A DNA stretch of 64,000 nucleotides from Fagopyrum homotropicum (GCA_033239125.1 BSWB01000005.1:140302494-140366493); one strand, 5' to 3'; shown: positions 33,998 to 45,540, counted from the first letter of the stretch. Program-made: numbers and translations. Notes: generated by a model from the letters alone, not told the origin.

Positions 33998-34894
33998 GTA
34001 ACGATCCTGTAATTAATCTTCCGCAAACATCATGGTAAAATGTCAGCTACTATTAACCATCAGCTTTTCTACTCTCATATTCTAAAAGGTTCGAAAATTT
34101 CGGATTGGTATCGTATAGGGAGACAATATACACAAGTTCCCACAAAATGTAATGGCACCCATGATTAACTAATGGAACAACTTGCAAAGAAACCGCCTTA
34201 ATCCAAAATTATCAAACTAAAATAGTAATCCAAACACATGGTAAGAACTAAGAAGATGTATGAATCGTATAACTAACTGCACGCTTGAAGTGAGTGTTTT
34301 ATTGAAGGGAGCGTGTGGCTCCAAAATCGAATATAGATTTGAGGAGAGGATGGAGAGAAGACATTATTGAAGATTAATTACCTGTTGAGAGAATCAAGCG
34401 AGCGATGTGTAGAAGTGAGTGACCGAACGGGGAAAGGAGCGTGTGGCTCGGCGGCGGTAAACTGAGGTAGTCACGTATGACGATTTGGCAAAGGACAGAA
34501 GGTTTTAGCGCATCTAGCTACTAGCGAATTAGCGATCGATATTAAAAATTCATATTGGGGAAGGGGTAAGGTGAATGGTGATGCGGTTGCACTCTTGTCT
34601 CTTGATAATTTAGGGTTTTTATGTTTTTATATATTTTTATATTTTACAATTTTTATATGGGTAGAATTTTAAGGGTTTTTTATTTTGATTTTTATTTTTT
34701 TATACTTTATACGGGTGATGCGGGGCGGGTGGTGGATGGTTCGGGTGGTGGGTGGTTGTACATATACCCATACCCACCCCACCACCCGTCAACCGCCCAC
34801 CAACCAGAATTCTTCGGATTTTCACCCACGAATTCGGTTCGGTTGATCGGTTGGATCGGGTGGGTGTGCACCCATTTCCATCCCTAGTCACACA

Positions 34895-35435
34895 ACACTC
34901 CAGGATCGATCTCAGTTTCTACTCGCTAGGCACCGCTTGACTACCAGGAGGTATCTGAAAAGCTATTACTTATGTAGCATACACTGTTTTGAGATCCGTT
35001 GGTAAGGAGGGAGAGAAATTGTCGTCGGAGAAGTAAGTTATCAGAGGTATAGAGGTCGATCAAGCTTGATTTGTTGATCGTTGTTTGATTATTTGTTCCA
35101 AAAAAACTGTCTTGAAGATGAAAAAAGGGAGATTATGATGCAGTAAGTACGTTGTTTGACGGATTGCCGTAACAAAATGTAAATTTTGTGCGTGACGGTG
35201 AGCTAAAGTTTCATAAGATGACGGAGGGTAATGACTTTCTATGTTGTCCGCTTAATTCCTTTCACGGGTGTGGTGGTGGTAGAGAGGTAAGTAGAGGTTT
35301 CTCTTGTTTCACAAGTCATTTGAAAAGACAATACCTATTACGGCAGAGCGCAATAATGAGGTTTGACGCATCCTTGAGTGTGACCTTGATGTTTTTGTGA
35401 CGTTTGTGGAGGTTTTGGCCGTTCTCAGAATGTGA
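34895..35435. other. Intergenic, no gene seen
   Basis: Sequence to the right of the hAT target duplication. Short open frames only; the right part may already belong to the LINE remnant that follows. Confidence 0.4.
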
Positions 35436-36245
35436 TTGTGTGACCGATGTATGGGTCTTCGTGCTTTGAGTCGTGAGTGTCGTCGCCCTAATGGCTTTGA
35501 TTTTGCTTTTGGTGAGGATGGTGGATACATTGTGGGTATTTTGAGGCCGTTTGTGGGTATCTCGAGGTCGTTTGATGCAAATCAGATTGTTGCTGATAGT
35601 AGGGGTATGTGTTTGATGCAGGTTTGTTGGAGAGGGTTATGCGTGTTCTTATTACTATTGTGAAAAGCATCCCTCGTAGTTATCGTCTAGACTTCTCTCA
35701 AGCGTTGTTGGGTGCTCTTCTAAAGATGGCCGTTGAGCCAGGTTGCGTGGATGTTTGGGTTAGGTTATTATGCTTTCTCATTGCATGTTGCAAGTGGTCA
35801 GGCCTATGAGTAGGTGAGACATAAGGTTGAGAGGTAGAAAGTCGATACAACATCAACGGATTTTGCAGATCTTGTCTACTTGGGGAGAGAATGATGGTGT
35901 TTCTAGTCTTGTGCAGGTGATGCTAAATGGTTCAAAGTATAGGGCTATTTTGTGAGTGGATGGTGACTCATGGAATGAAGATGGTGTTGGAGAGGAACCC
36001 TAAAATCAAGCAATGTATTCATAAGGTTTCAGATGGTCATTTTACGGCTATTGTTAAAGTTTTGTTCTCCTCTGGAGTAGCTCCTTATAGCGATGAAACT
36101 TTGAAGGTGTTGGAAGCTAAACACCCCTACAAGCTTCCTCCTTCTAAGTCTTGCACTACATTTCTTGAGCCACCCCTCGTTGTTGATGTTGATTTGATCT
36201 TTAAATGCATCAAGTCCTTTCCCAAAGGTACCTCTTGTGGTAAAG
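35436..36245 (+). mobile_element. LINE-like reverse transcriptase remnant
   Basis: Three frames together give a recognisable order: IPRSYRLDFSQALLGALLKM (about 35665-35730), LQVVRPMSR with GRKSIQHQRILQILSTWGE (about 35790-35885), then KIKQCIHKVSDGHFTAIVKV, SSGVAPYSDETLKVLEAKHP and VDVDLIFKCIKSFPKGTSCG (36003-36240). This is the region just before the reverse transcriptase core in a group of plant retroelement-like proteins. It ends abruptly at 36242 where the RT core should begin. Confidence 0.6.
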
Positions 36246-36604
36246 AATTACAAAAAGTTACAAGAATGGAAATAAAATTATCGTTTACCAAAAAAATCAA
36301 AAAGGGATAACCATTACTTGAACTCAACAAAATCAGAACTTTTTTTTATCACGATATCGTGCGCCCTTATAAATCGTACTCGTTCAACAATCAAAGTTTT
36401 AGACATTTTATATCATATTACCCGTGTGTTGCAGCTTCGTCTTCTCTGTTTTAATGAAGTCTTTGGTGGCGTTTCGAATGTTTGTCGAGAAGAGGGCGTA
36501 GATGTGTGATCGACTCCTAACGGCTCTGTTGCAGTCCAAATATGAGGTGTCCACTATTGTTCCCCATGCTTCCAGTCTGCGTACTTCCTTCAAAGATGAA
36601 CATT
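36246..36604. other. Spacer before the Gypsy element
   Basis: Non-coding as far as I can see; a 74-codon minus frame at 36408-36632 runs into the LTR and is not convincing. Confidence 0.35.
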
Positions 36605-37328
36605 CATGCTGATGTGGGAGCATCCAAGCCAACTAATGGAGGTAACATTTCAAACCCATCATGACGAAGCATCATTTGAGCTAACTCCATCTTCAATACC
36701 TCAGGGGGCTCTAGAAAGAGCTCAAGCTAAACGACATGCTGAGATGGATGCTCTTTTCCTAACCATGGTCCATGAAGCTCAACCAAGTCCATCTTCATCA
36801 AGCCTAAGGACCATCTTGTTGATCAGCCACGAACCCACGAATATTGTACCAACCTTGAAATCAGATACAAGGGGCTTCACGTGTGTGCATGTGCATGGCA
36901 GAAAAATTCATTTAAGTATGTGGACGTGAGAGGCTGAATAGGAGAGTTTAGTTAGGCCCATTTTTGTTCTATTTTGCTGGGCTTTTATTTAAATCTCTCT
37001 AAATGTAATTATTGTAATTATTTCTATTTTTTGTTTCAGGAAGAAAAGACCTAGGATGTATAAAAGCCTTTTCTCTCTTCATTTTGTAGTTAGACAAGTT
37101 TTATACAAGTTTTGCTTAGAGCATTTCAGAATTGAATCCAAGAGAATTCAATCATTCTTGTCTCGTGAGTTTGTTTGTGTGATCTAGCTTTCTCGTTCTT
37201 GTGTATGTCAATCTCCTTCGGGATTGGTGTTACAAGTCAAACAAGGCACCCTCTTTGTGCTCTCGATTCTCAGATCAATTGTGTGGAGTTGTAAGAAGCG
37301 GGGTCGAATCGTCACTGGTTTGTTTTGA

Positions 37329-37901
37329 GTGTTATTGAGTGTAATGACCTTATGCAATGAATTGGCTTGTGTTAGTAATGAATCTGAGCACATTGATCCT
37401 TTGATAGCTAAAGAGGTTTTAGATGCACCACATGACCCTTGTGAGGATCTACAAGGGAGTCTTTCCATACCCTCTTGCACTTCATTGCCCATAGGTTGTT
37501 CACTTGCTAATTTGCGTGAAAACTCTAGTGTTAGACCTGGTAAAGACATAAATGGATATGAACCTGATTTAGGTCTAGACATTGAGCTTCTTGAGGATGA
37601 AATAGATGGGTTTCAGTTATATGCGAAAGGCTTTGATTGGGATATTGAATTGGACTTTGAGCAGGAAGACACCACTTGGAGAAATGCATCAGATTGTGAT
37701 TCTAATGGCTTAAGTTTGAAATATGATGTAGCCATGTCCTTAAGGAGTCATTTCGATTATCATGTTGCTTGGAAGTCTTTTGTGTTTTTGGAGGATGGAA
37801 AACATGTGGATAATTTAGAGTTGATTGAACCCTATAGGTTAGTTCTTTGGCGGACCATAGAAGAAAAGGGGGTAAAATGGGAGAGTGGGTATATTTTATA
37901 A
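37329..37901 (+). pseudogene. Gypsy internal frame, unassigned
   Basis: An open frame of 190 codons right after the truncated 5' LTR, acidic (LLEDEIDGFQ, DIELDFEQEDTTW). It resembles no gag or pol domain I can name. Its position suggests leftover internal sequence of the retrotransposon. Confidence 0.35.
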
Positions 37902-37904
37902 CCA

Positions 37905-39200
37905 TGAGCATATAAAAGGCCCAAGTTAATAATGGTATAAAATAGGTCCCTCTAATTTATATAAAAAAGATTTATTAAAATAAAAGGAGGATATTAAGGA
38001 AATCAAAATATTTTTCTCTCTCCATATATTAAGCAATTAATTATTACAAAACGAGAAAGTAAATATCTTTATCTCTCCATTTATTAAGGGAATCAAAATA
38101 TCTCCATTTATTAATGAAATCAAAATATTTTCCGGAATCTTCGTCCTTTCCAACTTGTGTTCATCCATGGCGACAATATTGAGATTTTCGCAGCAACATG
38201 TGTACATAATCGTCTGAGACTGCAAACATATGTACATATATAGTTAATTAGTAACATTTTCCCAGGAAAAAATGTACATAATCACTAGAGACTGCAAACA
38301 TATGTACATACAAACACAAAAACTGTACATATTCTAATCGACATCATGTTATATGTACACACAAAATATGTCTTTGTATCATCAAACCCCTATCCAAATG
38401 TACACGAACTGCATATTTGGTACATATATAGTTATTTAGTAATATTTTCGCAGCATCATATGCACATAATCAGCAACATATGTACATAATCAGCAACATA
38501 TGTACATAATCAACCCATATCCGAATATATCATACCTGGCTATGACAACTGAAGCTAATCTCGGCTTGCTCACCGTCAAACGCCCTCCACCGCTAGCCGC
38601 GGACATCGTTGTTTCTCTTGATCTCTTGTTCTCCATGAACTTGAACTTGAGGCGGTTGTTTAGGATAGCGCGACTCCACCTCCTTCTCCCTATTGCCGCA
38701 ATCGCCAAAGCACGATCTACGGCCTCCCGCACATCACGACCTCGGCGCGGAGCCGATGTCAACGAAGAAGAAGGGTTGAGTCGTCGAAATATCAAATCGA
38801 TTATACTTTGGCGGGGTTCGGAATTATGGGCGATCTCTTCAGGCTAAGCGTGGCGGACGGTAACGGTGGAGCCGTTTGTGATGACGGTGGAGCCGTCGGT
38901 GATGGTAGGGTAGCCGGATACGTCATCGCGAGGATGCCATACAACGGCAAAGACAAATTGAAGAAAGTTAGTCTTCCGATAATGGCGGATATATAATACT
39001 GGAAAATCTCACGGTTACCTTCTTTAGTTGATCTCCTATTTTATTGCTTAATTAATTTATTTAACCAAATAAATAACTTTCATTAATTTAGTAACTGCCT
39101 ATTAAAATATATCCTTAATTACTAGTTTATCTTTTTTTTTAAAATGTAAAATAACAGGGGCCTAGTTTATTTTTTAGAAAAAAAAAGTTACCCTACCCCC
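37905..39200. other. Foreign insert within the Gypsy element
   Basis: It breaks the internal region. 38100-38520 has repeats of ACATATGTACATAATCAGCA. 38540-38990 is GC-richer and coding-like on either strand (a 101-codon minus frame, 38490-38795, and a 115-codon plus frame), with no recognised family. The ends are uncertain: GGGGGTA lies at about 37869 and TACCCCC near 39195, too short to be convincing inverted repeats. Confidence 0.35.
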
Positions 39201-39228
39201 TTAATCTTCTCAAGAAAAGGTCCCTATT

Positions 39229-39720
39229 GTGATGTTAATTGATGGCCTTAGGGTAAAATCAACCTTTGTGAGGAACACAAGAAGTTTCGATGCTTATATG
39301 AAGTCGGTGATGCTTCTTAAGGTTCCTAAGTTAGTTTATCAAGATTTGAGGATGAGGACTAGGAAAACAACCCTTGTACCACCTAGTTCATTCATTCTTT
39401 TGAGGTATTATGTGTGTGATTCTTATATTGATATATGTGTTGTTGTTTACATTGATGATGTATTTATGCACAACACGTCTTTGAGAGCGCATAAGGAGCA
39501 TTTAATGTTCTCTATCCCTCGGTTAGATCAGTACTTGGACCATATTTTTTATGCTTGTGAGCCTTGCCCATATTGTGTTCTTTGTCATTTATTTGTAGTG
39601 ACCTCAAAGGGTGTATGGGGAGTGGATGAAATTTCAGCTCGGGAGAAGACACTTCACGTGATCCAACAACCAACGTCATTGCAACGAAAGAAGACCGGAT
39701 TTGAGGACGAATTATTTTGA
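39229..39720 (+). pseudogene. Gypsy reverse transcriptase remnant fused to pol end
   Basis: An open frame of 163 codons. It contains VVVYIDDVFMHNTSLRAHKE, the YIDD box and following helix of Ty3/Gypsy reverse transcriptase (catalytic Asp pair present). It then jumps to GFEDELF, the C-terminal end of pol just before the polypurine tract. The fusion implies an internal deletion of RNase H and integrase. Confidence 0.7.
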
Positions 39721-40624
39721 AGAAAGGGGGAATGATGCGGGAGCATCCAAGCCAACTAATGGAGGCAACATTCCAAACCCATATGATGAAGCATCATTTG
39801 AGCTAACTCCATCTTCAATACCTCAGGGGGCTCTAGAAAGAGCTCAAGCTAAACGCCAAGCTGAGATGGATGCTCTTTTCCTAACCATGGTTCATGAAGC
39901 TCAACCAAGTCCATCTTCATCAAGCCTAAGGATCATCTTGTTGATCAGCCACGAACCCACGAATATTGTACCAGCCTTGAAATCGGATACAAGGGGCTTC
40001 ACGTGTGTGCATGTGCATGGCTGGAAAATTCATTTAAGTATGTGGACGTGAGAGGTTGAATAGGAGAGTTTAGTTAGGCCCATTTTTGTTCTATTTTGCT
40101 GGGCTTTTATTTAAATTTCTCTAACTGTAATTATTGTAATTATTTATATTTTTTGTTTCAGGAAGAAAAGGCCTAGGATGTATATAAAGCCTTTTCTCGA
40201 TCTCTTCATTTTGTAGTTAGACAAGCTTTATACAAGTTTTGTTGAGAGCATTTCAGAATTGAATCCAAGAGATTTCAATCATTCTTGTCTCGTGAGTTTG
40301 TGTGTGTGATCTGACTTTCTCGTTCTTGTGTATGTCAATCTCCTTCGGGATTGGTGTTGCAAGTCGAACAAGGCACCCTCTTCGTACTCTCATTTCTCAG
40401 ATCGATTGTGTGGAGTTGTAAGAAGTGGGGTCGAATCGTCACTTGTTTGGTTCTTGTATATCGAATCAAAGGGTTCTATCATTGTTCCTTTCGGTTCTTC
40501 TTGTCCCTTTTTGTTTTTTCAATTTCATTGTTGTCCATGTTTGTTAATTTCATGTGTTCTTCATTCTTCAGAACAGGTTGTTCGTCTAGATCCGTTCTTC
40601 GCAGCTAATCCCCGTATCACATGC

Positions 40625-40958
40625 TCTTCGCTTCCAGCGGACTAACTCATTCTGTTTTCTCTGAAGACTTCCTTGCTTTCGGGTTTTGTTGATGTATTTT
40701 TGTGTTTTCCTTTTTCTCCTCTGTTATGGTCTTTCATGACGGTTTGTCCGTCTGTCGATCTCTTTCGACCTTTCGATCCAATAGTCGGCGCGCCATCTAT
40801 GAGATCGAACCGCTTTCCATTTAAAAAAAGTCCTTATTACTCCTATATATATGCATCATCATTCAGAATCCAAACACAATACGGGTTGTCCATGAAGCAT
40901 TCTCTTGGGTCATAGGTTGTAAACTCGTTCGTTTTGATGATTTAACAACTTGATGCCG
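40625..40958. other. Intergenic, no gene seen
   Basis: Right flank of the Gypsy element. TTACTCCTATATATATGCAT with ATTCAGAATCCA (about 40845-40876) resembles 42640-42672 downstream of the P450 gene. Confidence 0.4.
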
Positions 40959-40959
40959 T

Positions 40960-41165
40960 TACAAAGCCTTAGTAAATGGATTTGATATGTTGTTAGCCAA
41001 TTTGATATAATCTATGAGGATTATACCCGTCGAGAGCAATTGTCTTGTGAACTTATGTCGTTGTCTAGTACATACAACTGTGCTCCCGATATTTAGTCGA
41101 TTGACTATCATTGTTTGTACATGTTTGCCTGACATTGAACATCCCTCAAAAAATTTCGAGGTCAT
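40960..41165 (-). mobile_element. Copia pol fragment (RNase H end)
   Basis: The minus frame reads RRHKFTRQLLSTGIILIDY-like text (RQRHKFTRQLL, GIILIDYIKLANNISNPFTK), the end of Ty1/Copia RNase H (family pattern: RHxxxRxLL, V-SxDNxADxLTK). Only about 60 residues remain. Confidence 0.7.
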
Positions 41166-42135
41166 TTAAGCTTCTTCGGTTATTTAATCTAAAACGATGA
41201 ACTTAAACTCCATTCTAGTTCTGACCAATACTGTTTGCTTAGAGTGGATAGGGAGCCAAGATGGAGGATATAATCTCGGAGAGAGAAAAGACGCTTCCAT
41301 TTGCGGCTGCCCTGAAGCCTAGCAAGTCCAGATTGTGTGAGTATTGAAGTACAATTCAAAAATGACGCAGACCATACAAGCTTGATTTCATGACTGCAAC
41401 TACATGAAGTTAAGGCCTCCTCAGATTGTGACCCAGGCAAGAAGACATCGGGAGGAAGACAAAATGCTAGACTAGAGAAAGAATCACATAATAGCTTGAA
41501 TTTGGTTGATTGCTTCGAGTGGGATAAAATCCCATTCTTGTCCACCCATACTATTTTCAATATAAAAATTTTGGGATAAAATCCTAATTAGTTTTACCAC
41601 TATTACTCTATTAAGATTATTGTAACATAAACTCATTAAGTAAATATATCGCTAATAGCTATAGTCAATTAGAGCGATAATAATTAGAGGAATCTACAAA
41701 AACAAAAACACATATAAAAGAGCCTACCAACCTAGCCTGTCACATTTATCGTTATATTAGATATGGCTCAAATGACGGGGCATATATAATTAAACATAAA
41801 AAAAAACACAATATATAAAGGAAAAAAATATTAAGATTACTATTTTTAATAATAATAGAGATTATACATTAAGCAATAATTTAATTTTTTTTTTAAAAAG
41901 ACATATTTAGTGGAAAAAATTTTGACTGTGCAATTGAATACAATGGTTGTCATTATATTATAAGTTATAATATAATGAAAGACAACTAACAAATGAGAAT
42001 AAGGACACAACTCTTAAGCTCCGTGCTTAGAAATGCTTTGACGATCTAGTAATCAAGTAAAATATATAGTACAAAATAACCCGTAATTTTATGTAATTTA
42101 CTGTGAGGCTAATTTATATTTTCAAATATAAATAT
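41166..42135. other. Intergenic
   Basis: A 123-codon minus frame (41189-41560) is serine/leucine-rich with no recognised motif; I leave it unassigned. 41570-42120 is AT-rich without features. Confidence 0.35.
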
Positions 42136-42139
42136 TGTG

Positions 42140-42330
42140 ATAATGGGTCACTCCGAAAGGTGAAGGAACATTCTGGAAGACAGCGGAATATTCCGGAAGA
42201 AGGATGAATATTTCGGAAGGTGATGTAACATTCCGGAATATGGTGGAACCTTCTGGAATGAAGTGGATCGAATACTCCGGATGGTGACGAAACTTTCCGG
42301 AAGGAGGCGGAAGATGATGGAGACATCTAG
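42140..42330. repeat. Degenerate minisatellite, about 20-bp unit
   Basis: Irregular repeats of a unit like GGTGATGTAACATTCCGGAA. The core TTCCGGAA is self-complementary. Confidence 0.75.
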
Positions 42331-42758
42331 AACTCGAATGAACCATGTATACTAGATTAGATATCTAGGGAGAGTTCTAGAGTTGTATAAGATTGTGTGA
42401 GAAGGCTCCGGAATTATGTAGGAGAATCGAGTTCCGGAACCTTCCCGTAGAGGAGGTGGCCATGACTATAAATAAGGGAGGTCACCCCACATTTGTGTAA
42501 CTCCATCCAGAAGAGAGTAATAAAAGGCTTTTATAGAGAGCTTGTAAGTGAGGTTTTGTTCGAGTATGAGTGCGCAACAAAATACCCGTTTATAAATACT
42601 CGGAGTGAGTCGGGAACGCAGAGTTTTCCCCAACATTTACTCTTATACATGCACCATTATTCAGAATCCATATATTTTTACAACAACATTTTCTTGTGGA
42701 ATCCACAATGAACAAATATATAATAACGTGACTAAAAGCGCGAAGTGATGAATGTGAC
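42331..42758 (+). other. Possible LTR remnant
   Basis: GGAACCTTCCC..., a TATA box in ACTATAAATAAGGG (about 42465-42480), ATAAAAGGC and a TTTTCCCCAACA end (about 42623-42634) have the order of a retrotransposon LTR (promoter, leader, CA end). I could not find the left end or a second copy. The rest is the 3' flank of the P450 gene. Confidence 0.35.
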
Positions 42759-44719
42759 TTAGAGATTGATAGGAATAGCGCGAAGAGGAACCGCCTTTTG
42801 CAAGGTAAGCCCAAACTTCTCCTCCATGTTCACATTCTCCACACCATTCTCAACCTTCCAATCAAACGAGTTTATCAAACAAGCCAACGTTAGAGGAATC
42901 ATCCTCAACGCCAACGGCATTCCGGGACAAATTCTCCGGCCACTCCCGAATGGAATAACCTCAAAGTCTCGGCCTTTTATGTCAATTTCCGACTCTAAGA
43001 ATCTCTCTGGCTCGAACCCTTCACAGTTCGACCACACTTCCGGGTCTCTTCCAATACCCCAAATATTGATCCAAACCCTAGAGTGTTTTGGAACCGTGAA
43101 ACCGGATATCTTAATATCCGAATTTGTGTTCTTTCTTGAGACTAGCGGGATTGGTGGGTGTAGTCTTAGGGTTTCTTTCACTATTGCTTGCATGTAAGGC
43201 AACCTTGTAATGTCAGCTTCGCTAACCATGTTTCCTTTCCCGATTATTTCGTGCAACTCTTCTCTCGCCTTTTTCATTTTATCGGGGTTGCGAAGTAGCT
43301 CCGCCATCGCCCATTCTATTGTGTTTCCGGTCGTTTCCGTTCCTCCAAAGAACCAATCCTGCACAACGCGTATTTAATACGTAAATAGAAGACATATTTT
43401 ATAAATATGACATATTGTAACTTGGTATCATCTTTAACATGTTGTACGCCATGCATGGATCAGTCTTTTGTACGTACCATAATGAGATGTACGATGTAAG
43501 AGCGATCGATACCCGAATCAGGATCCCGGCTGATCTCAAGCAATGTAGCTAGAACGTCATCAAACTCACGACCGTTACCAAGATCATTCAAACGCCGATC
43601 AATCAAACCGTCAATAAGATCAACGGTCTTCTTAAGGTAAACTGTCATTCTCCGTTTAATCCCCTGCGGATCCAATACTTTCAGCACCGGAAAATGATCA
43701 GCCAAATTGGGCGTTCCACTTTCAGCCGACATGTTTCCGATAAGCCGTTTGAATTCCCGACCGATGTCGGAATTCTGATCAGCCAAGTCGACGGAGAAGA
43801 TGGTGTTGGACATGAAATTCAGGCCAGTGTCGAAAGCCGCCTGGCCTATATCGAATGAAACAACGTTGTTGCAACACGTTTGGACGTAGGAGACTAACTC
43901 TTTCACCTTTTTCTCTCGGAGGATTCGAGATGCTTCTAGGGTTTTCTTGGAGAAGACATGGGAGTTGGAGATCTTTCGGAGGTTCCGCCATTGTCGGCCA
44001 CCAGGCATAAAGATGACGGATAGTTCATGGTGGCGCTGTGCCGTGACCGCCTCGTAGACCTTCATAATATAAGTATTTTATCGTTAATATTAAAATAAGT
44101 GAACGACTTTCCTAAGCAAATTAAAGTGATTTGACATTTTGACTAAATAAAATATAAATGAGTTGACATACTACCTCAAGTTCAAATCCCATGGACTCGA
44201 AAACTTTCAATGTTGTTTTTGAATTATTTAAATAATTTAAGAAAAACGAAAGTTTAATTATTCTTTAAATATTTAATTTATATACAAAGAAAAGGAAGAT
44301 TATTCATCTATATTATAAATATAAATTTTAACTCATGTTATTATTAATTAATAATCTAAATAGTTTAAGACTACCTAAAATATTATGAAACTGCATACCT
44401 CTCTGTCGCGGAGGGTGTGGTCGTGGCTCTGGAGGAGTTCCTTGGTGGCCGAGGCGGAGGAGATTACGATCGTTGTGATGCTGCCTAGGCGAAGCGACAT
44501 AATGGGTCCATGAATGGATGCTAGCCGGGCGAGAATGCGAGGAGGGTGGCCTCGGAGTTGTAGGAGGTTTCCGAGAATGGGCCAACCCGTAGGGCCGGGA
44601 GGGAGTTTGCGGGTTTTCGCGGTGGTGCGTTTGAAGAGTGAACGGAGAGCGAGGGTTGTTATGAATGAGAGTAAGAGCCAAAGGATACAAGTGAACAATT
44701 GTTCCAAACTAATCGTCAT
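42759..44719 (-). CDS. Cytochrome P450, CYP76-like
   Basis: Heme-thiolate monooxygenase, anchored in the ER and fed by NADPH-P450 reductase. CYP76 enzymes usually hydroxylate terpenoids or phenolics; the substrate here cannot be told. Exons 44399-44719, 43478-44059 and 42759-43358 join in phase (all GT-AG) to 500 residues, the normal length. It has an N-terminal membrane anchor (about 5-28), a proline hinge LPPGP (39-43), the I-helix oxygen motif GGTETT (306-311), ETLR of the K-helix (363-366), PERF (418-421), and the heme loop PFGSGRRICPG (437-447) with Cys445. The 3' exon boundary is the one common in the family; the first intron, after residue 107, is extra compared with typical CYP76 genes. 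No stop or frameshift. It is isolated, not in a P450 cluster. Confidence 0.95.
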
Positions 44720-44759
44720 TTCACACTTTCTTGTAATTTATGTTAACATAAGTGAGTTG

Positions 44760-44767
44760 TATATATA
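44760..44767 (-). promoter_or_regulatory. TATA box of the P450 gene
   Basis: TATATATA 41-48 bases upstream of the ATG at 44719 (minus). The 5' leader must be short, about 10-20 nucleotides. Confidence 0.6.
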
Positions 44768-44958
44768 ATGTTTTGGAATATGTCAAAATTGACTTATTCC
44801 CAATATTTCATGTGTGTGTTTTTAAGTTTGGTCAAATTTGGATGATTGATTATTATCATTAATGAATTAGTTGGGATAAAATTGAGGGTTTAGTTTTCTT
44901 CCCTAGTTGTCCTAATGGACTTGAAAAACGTACGTATAGTCTTTGTAAGGGTTTTGGA

Positions 44959-45069
44959 ATTTATGTGTAATGTCATGCTGATGATTTTAGTACAGTTAGC
45001 GGAATAGATCAATTAATCTATTTCGCAAGTTGTACGAAAATCCTCATCTGCATGGCATTACACATAAAT
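44959..45069. mobile_element. Foldback MITE, 111 bp
   Basis: The two halves are near-perfect inverted repeats of about 52 bp (ATTTATGTGTAATG ... CATTACACATAAAT) with a tiny AATTA loop. No coding capacity. It would form one long hairpin if transcribed. Confidence 0.8.
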
Positions 45070-45540
45070 CAATTATAAGTAAATCAATTGTCAGAAATTT
45101 TGGTTGTTATAGAGTTTGATTAATATACGTAACTATATCACATATATGTTACATGAATTATACTAAGAATAGGATCAGGTAACGTCCCTGACATAGGTAG
45201 TGTCCCTTACGATAAGGAGTGAAAATCCCTAAAAGTTATTATATGAAATAACACAATATGCACTTTGAATTTTGGACCAATGTTCCCACAAATGGATTGA
45301 TTTGTACGATTGTACGCTGGGTAAACATTTGAGTGGAAGCACGAGCGTGTTGATGAAGGAGGTACATAACGGTACGCATATAGTTCACGCATATAGTACA
45401 CGATCATGCGGACACAGACACACGATTGTTTGTCTTGTATAACCGATCGTTCATTCCTACAAACTAGCAAAGAACAAATATCAACAATACAACAAAGGGC
45501 ATTGAAAATTTATACATATTGTTTTAGTACATTGTATGGA
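45070..45540. other. Intergenic, no gene seen
   Basis: No supported gene; short frames only. Confidence 0.4.

Larger units (their letters stand above)
31233..34886. mobile_element. Non-autonomous hAT-type element, 3,654 bp, nested
   Basis: The flanks are a perfect 8-bp duplication GTCACACA (31225-31232 and 34887-34894). The ends are TAGGAATGGAAATGGGT and, reversed, TAGGGATGGAAATGGGTGC, i.e. short imperfect inverted repeats; the left one is interrupted by the MITE at 31246-31562. GGGTGGTGGGTGG-rich sequence lies near both ends (31575-31700, 34720-34880). No transposase is visible. A solo LTR (31949-33997) occupies most of the interior; without both inserts the element is about 1.3 kb. Confidence 0.85.
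36610..40619 (+). mobile_element. Rearranged Gypsy LTR retrotransposon, 4.0 kb
   Basis: A perfect 5-bp target duplication CATGC flanks it (36605-36609 and 40620-40624). The 5' LTR starts TGATGTGGGAGC at 36610 and is truncated near 37325. The 3' LTR is complete at 39733-40619 (887 bp), from TGATGCGGG to CCCGTATCA, which are inverted ends. The polypurine tract AGAAAGGGGGAA (39721-39732) sits directly before the 3' LTR. Each LTR has a TATA box (37059-37065, 40181-40188). Between them only scraps of the internal region remain: a 190-codon frame (37329-37901), an unrelated insert (about 37905-39200) and a piece of reverse transcriptase fused to the end of pol (39229-39720). gag, protease, RNase H and most of integrase are gone. 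Confidence 0.85.

Noticed and set aside
36606..36929. 107-codon frame and its copy at 39701-40051 as duplicated genes
   Set aside because: Both are the same LTR sequence of the Gypsy element; the frame is the tail of pol running into the LTR.
41189..41560. 123-codon minus-strand frame as a gene
   Set aside because: Serine/leucine-rich without a recognisable domain, no splice or promoter context, and it lies between transposon remnants.
42766..43197. 143-codon plus-strand frame opposite the P450
   Set aside because: Antisense shadow of the conserved heme-binding exon.
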